Shown here: one piece after another, positions 60,661 to 64,000 of the stretch
Layout: every line of letters starts with the position of its first letter
Numbering within the stretch: the stretch's first letter is position 1
Origin: Allodiplogaster sudhausi
Lineage: Eukaryota > Nematoda > Chromadorea > Rhabditida > Diplogasteridae
Length of the DNA: 64,000 nucleotides
Assembly (NCBI GenBank): GCA_945643635.1
Contig: CALZFC010000035.1
Span: 435,001-499,000, forward strand
Reading direction: 5' to 3'
Position numbers and translations under genes: made by a program
Notes under the pieces: model-generated
What the model was told of the DNA's origin: nothing
The model's database searches: none
What the model saw: the letters and a program-made list of their open reading frames with translations, nothing else

Positions 60661-61047
60661 TTGTTTGTATTTTCTATTCGCTATAAACAATTCTCAAATC
60701 TACTTTTCGAACTGTGTGACGCGGCACAGACATCCTTTGTCGAGATCTTCGCTCTTAAGAAGACTGTATCTTGTGAGGAGCCTTCAGCATTCATCTATTA
60801 CGATCTACCGCCGTGTAACACACCACAACTTCAACCGTGGTTATTTGCCTTCCTCGTCCATCGTACACTTCGCAGTTGGCTACTAGATTGCGAGGATGAT
60901 CATCATGCGGAATTGAATTCACGGTCCACTATTTTAATGATTTCAATTGTCACTGTTAATCGCACAATACAACTGTGTGCAAAATCAGGTCAAACAAGGA
61001 AAAATGAAGATAGAAGCTCAGCAAACTTCCAAGTTTCTTTAAAATGA
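60661..61047 (+). CDS. Open reading frame of unknown nature, possibly not a gene
   Basis: A 128-codon frame with ordinary residue variety (several Cys, Trp and Pro) rather than microsatellite translation. I recognise no domain, and no convincing splice or start context supports it. An overlapping frame at 60569-60886 is also open, which weakens the case. It could be a remnant of a mobile element or a chance frame. Confidence 0.15.
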   Translation: MFVFSIRYKQFSNLLFELCDAAQTSFVEIFALKKTVSCEEPSAFIYYDLPPCNTPQLQPWLFAFLVHRTLRSWLLDCEDDHHAELNSRSTILMISIVTVNRTIQLCAKSGQTRKNEDRSSANFQVSLK

Positions 61048-61837
61048 AAGATGCGACAGTCATTCAGGCAAAAGGAATACTCGATTCGATTTATCATAAT
61101 CAAAACACTCCGCATTCCATACTTCTCTTTCTCTGTTGCTTCTAAAAGACTGAATTTGTTTACTTGCCTAAAATAATTTTCCCCATTTCCGCAATTGTAA
61201 ATCATCTCCTTCTGCGACGTTTTCTTCCCGTTCAAACCAAAGAGAAACAGGAGATGGTTGACATAGTCGTCCGAATGGCAATGTTTCTAATACCATTCAT
61301 TTTTCCTGTATAATATACATATGCATAAATCTCATTCTCCACAGTTTATCAACTTGCATTTAATGAATGTTTCATAGAACCATTAGTTTACTTGAATTGT
61401 ATTGTTAAGAGAGCCAATCTGAGAGATTCGTCCATTGGTCAGTGCTGAGGGTGCAGGGAACAAAAATATTTTTTGAATCAATTTTCTTTCGCTGGGTATT
61501 TGTAGCACCCTAAGACCTTTTCAAAAAAAGTTTTTTCAAAAACTTTTTTCTTTGATATCGCCACAGTATGCAACCATATAGCGAAAATATTCAAATGACC
61601 ATAAGATTTTTATTAGTTGTCCAATCTAAATTTTGAACAGTTCTGTCGATGGCTAATTGTAAGGCGCATAAAAAAGATGTTGATTACTTTTTGAAAAAAA
61701 ATAGTATAGTACCCTTTTTGTCATTTAAAAAATTTGGATGATGTGCATTTGAGGTATAAGCACCCACCCATGACAAAAAGCTGATGCCACCAAATGAAAG
61801 AGCGTAATGTTTAACTCCTATTTAGATATATTTCATT

Positions 61838-61880
61838 CGGAAACTCCGACATACATTTTTCGAAAAATCGACCTAAACCA
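61838..61880 (+). repeat. Diverged copy of a palindrome-arm segment
   Basis: CGGAAACTCCGACATACATT resembles TGGAATCTCCGACATACAAT at 62180-62200 within the palindrome arm. Nearby GCCGTGTTCAGCACC (about 61970) resembles the arm's GTGTTCAGCATC. The flank may be an older copy of the same element. Confidence 0.4.
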
Positions 61881-62098
61881 TTTACTCTCCAAATGACGCT
61901 ATATCGAAAAAAGATAATTTCGCGCTTCAATATCGATATTTTGCAAAACTGATTAAACGGTTGGAATCGCCGTGTTCAGCACCACAAGAAATGGTCTTCC
62001 CTTTATAGCCGCTGACTTATTGCCGTGTTTCGTTCATCAAAATCCGTGATTGCGCGACGCGCAGCTAACAAAATAATCAGGTTTTTATAATTTTATAG

Positions 62099-63405
62099 CA
62101 TTAAATGGTCCCGTGTCAGACATTTAAAGAGCTCATACGAAAAAGCGATGTTTTCTACCCCTAAAATGTCCTTCAGATGTTGGAATCTCCGACATACAAT
62201 CTTCGATATTTCTAACTAAGCAATGCAGTTATGAAAACTGCCTCAATTGAAGATGTGCTGTAAAATTATACATTTTCAATATTATGCGACTAAAGAGACG
62301 TTTTTAGATTTGCTTTTCAATTCTACCCAGGAAAATTGCTACTTGGTTGATGTTTATTGCGATCTACATGAGAAACGTAACTTTTTCGATATTTTCATAT
62401 TTCAAAAAAATGTTCAATAACTATTTGTAAATTATTTTGGGGATGATTTTCAATAAATTCTTAGAAGAGTGATTATGTATTGTATAGAGCAGACAGTAAT
62501 ACATAACTGATACACTTTTCAGACAAAAGGAATGACAAATTCGTCTGAAAACTCAAAAAGAAAAGAAAATTCGAGGGCCTAATAGCTCAGGTCGATTTCG
62601 AGATTTTCTGACCACCGCGGTCGAAAAAATATTTTGAAATATCTGGACATCAAAACATGTGATATAGAGTTATTTTAGGTGCTGAACACGAAAATGATGC
62701 TTATTTTGCTCGGTATTCCAATTTTTTTATTGTTACGTTTGTTATCTATTTTTTGAAGTGTTTACTTAGAATCCAGAATAGTTGACCAGATTTCGTAAAA
62801 TAAGCATCATTTTCGTGTTCAGCATCTAAAATAACCCTATATCACATGTTTTGATGTAGAGATATTTCAAAATATTTTTTCGACCGCGGTGGTCAGAAAA
62901 TCTCGAAATCGACCTGAGCGATTAGGCCCTCGAATTTTCTTTTCTTTTTGAGTTTTCAGACGAATTTGTCATTCCTTTTGTCTGAAAAGTGTATCAGTTA
63001 TGTATTACTGTCTGCTCTATACAATACATAATCACTCTTCTAAGAATTTATTGAAAATCATCCCCAAAATAATTTACAAATAGTTATTGAACATTTTTTT
63101 GAAATATGAAAATATCGAAAAAGTTACGTTTCTCATGTAGATCGCAATAAACATCAACCAAGTAGCAATTTTCCTGGGTAGAATTGAAAAGCAAATCTAA
63201 AAACGTCTCTTTAGTCGCATAATATTGAAAATGTATAATTTTACAGCACATCTTCAATTGAGGCAGTTTTCATAACTGCATTGCTTAGTTAGAAATATCG
63301 AAGATTGTATGTCGGAGATTCCAACATCTGAAGGACATTTTAGGGGTAGAAAACATCGCTTTTTCGTATGAGCTCTTTAAATGTCTGACACGGGACCATT
63401 TAATG
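62099..63405. mobile_element. 1.3-kb near-perfect palindrome
   Basis: Arms 62099-62707 and about 62799-63405 (some 608 bp each) are reverse complements with very few differences (for example TAGAGTT against TAGGGTT). They flank a spacer of roughly 90 bp. The outer ends are CATTAAATGGTCCCGTGTCA and its complement. The base outside each end does not extend the match, and no clear target duplication is seen. No open frame of note. Either a foldback transposable element or a recent inverted duplication. Confidence 0.88.
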
Positions 63406-63715
63406 GGAATAGAATTAGGTATGCATTCACTAAGACTTCGATCATCTAGCAACAATTAAAATTTCGAAACCTTTCTCAGTGTGGCATGGTTCGGAGCAAG
63501 GAAATGAATTATAGAGGGGGGACTGCGTTCATCTGCGATACCACTTCCTGTTAGACACGTTTATCAGGCAGCGTTATTTGACAAGGAAGAGCGAGAGAGA
63601 CGACAGGGAATTGAACTCCGTCCGTGGTGGTCGTTGAGGGCGAACATGAGCGGGTGACTCGGGAAGGACTGCGGAACTGTGGAAAAAGGCCAGCTTCACT
63701 GGCAATAAATCCGCG

Positions 63716-63762
63716 CATAATGCTGCCATCCAACGTTGTCAACGTTAGATGGCAGCATTATG
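63716..63762. repeat. Perfect 15-bp hairpin with AACGTT motifs
   Basis: CATAATGCTGCCATC and its exact reverse complement are separated by a 17-nt loop, CAACGTTGTCAACGTTA. AACGTT occurs four times between 63731 and 63792. The stem is long enough to fold in RNA or extruded DNA. No known element matches. Confidence 0.7.
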
Positions 63763-64000
63763 ATGTTGTAAACGTTGCCAACAACGTTGTCAACTTCATC
63801 CTTACAGAGAGGTATGTACATATGAACATCGAAAGTTTTTTTTTCTTCAAATTTTCGGCATTTATTTCTACTTCAGATTGCTATTTGCTGCCTTCTTCCT
63901 CTTGACTTTCGCTTGTAGCTTTCTTCCCTGCAGAATCCTATATCAAAACGAGATTGTTGAGGGTGGAAAAACTTCATTCCGATGAGGTTGTGTTTTCACT

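Larger units (their letters stand above)
58900..64000. other. Right-end region without a recognised gene
   Basis: Contains dispersed-repeat copy B, a GA tract at 59998-60060, two modest open frames on the + strand (59195-59536 and 60661-61047) of unknown nature, AT-rich unique sequence, the 1.3 kb palindrome and a short perfect hairpin. Neither open frame shows a family motif. The second (128 codons, with Cys and acidic residues) is long for this base composition and might be a decayed exon. Confidence 0.55.

Overview
The window is animal (metazoan) nuclear DNA. It holds eight split protein-coding genes with short exons, mostly 36 to 212 nt and GC-rich, in AT-rich introns and spacers crowded with (CT)n/(GA)n microsatellites. 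A ShKT domain, candidate spliced-leader acceptor sites just upstream of most start codons, compact gene spacing and a TWK-type potassium channel together suggest a nematode. I hold that at moderate confidence. Nothing in the sequence names the genus.

Layout. About 14 kb at the left end (1-14078) has no gene I can support. It is built of polypurine/polypyrimidine microsatellites, one tandem array and one small inverted-repeat element. The genes follow: a secreted EGF + ShKT + nitrobindin-like protein (+, 14079-18404); acireductone dioxygenase (-, 19156-20260); TMEM87-type seven-pass Golgi protein (+, 21521-27501); TBCE-like protein TBCEL (+, 30416-36069); an acyl-CoA synthetase/4-coumarate-CoA-ligase-like enzyme (-, 37115-42598); a two-pore-domain K+ channel (-, 43852-48100); RNA polymerase III subunit RPC6/POLR3F (+, 49427-54111); and a polo-box protein (-, 56349-58899). 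The polo-box protein has no kinase domain in the window and a shortened first polo box. From 58.9 to 64 kb I find no recognisable gene, only repeats, including a 1.3 kb near-perfect palindrome.

The genes are functionally unrelated and share no operon: methionine salvage, Golgi trafficking, tubulin folding, acyl activation, membrane excitability, Pol III transcription and mitotic signalling. Exon boundaries were read by hand from GT/GC-AG sites, reading-frame continuity and remembered family motifs. All 78 proposed introns keep frame.

The most notable points are the unusual secreted domain combination, the kinase-less polo-box gene flanked by a diverged direct repeat, two TA-flanked foldback/MITE elements sharing terminal bases, the 1.3 kb palindrome, a tRNA-derived SINE-like insert in a 153-nt channel intron, a tandem array whose unit carries both a 5' and a 3' splice-site consensus, three GC-AG introns, and strand-biased CT/GA tracts around splice sites.
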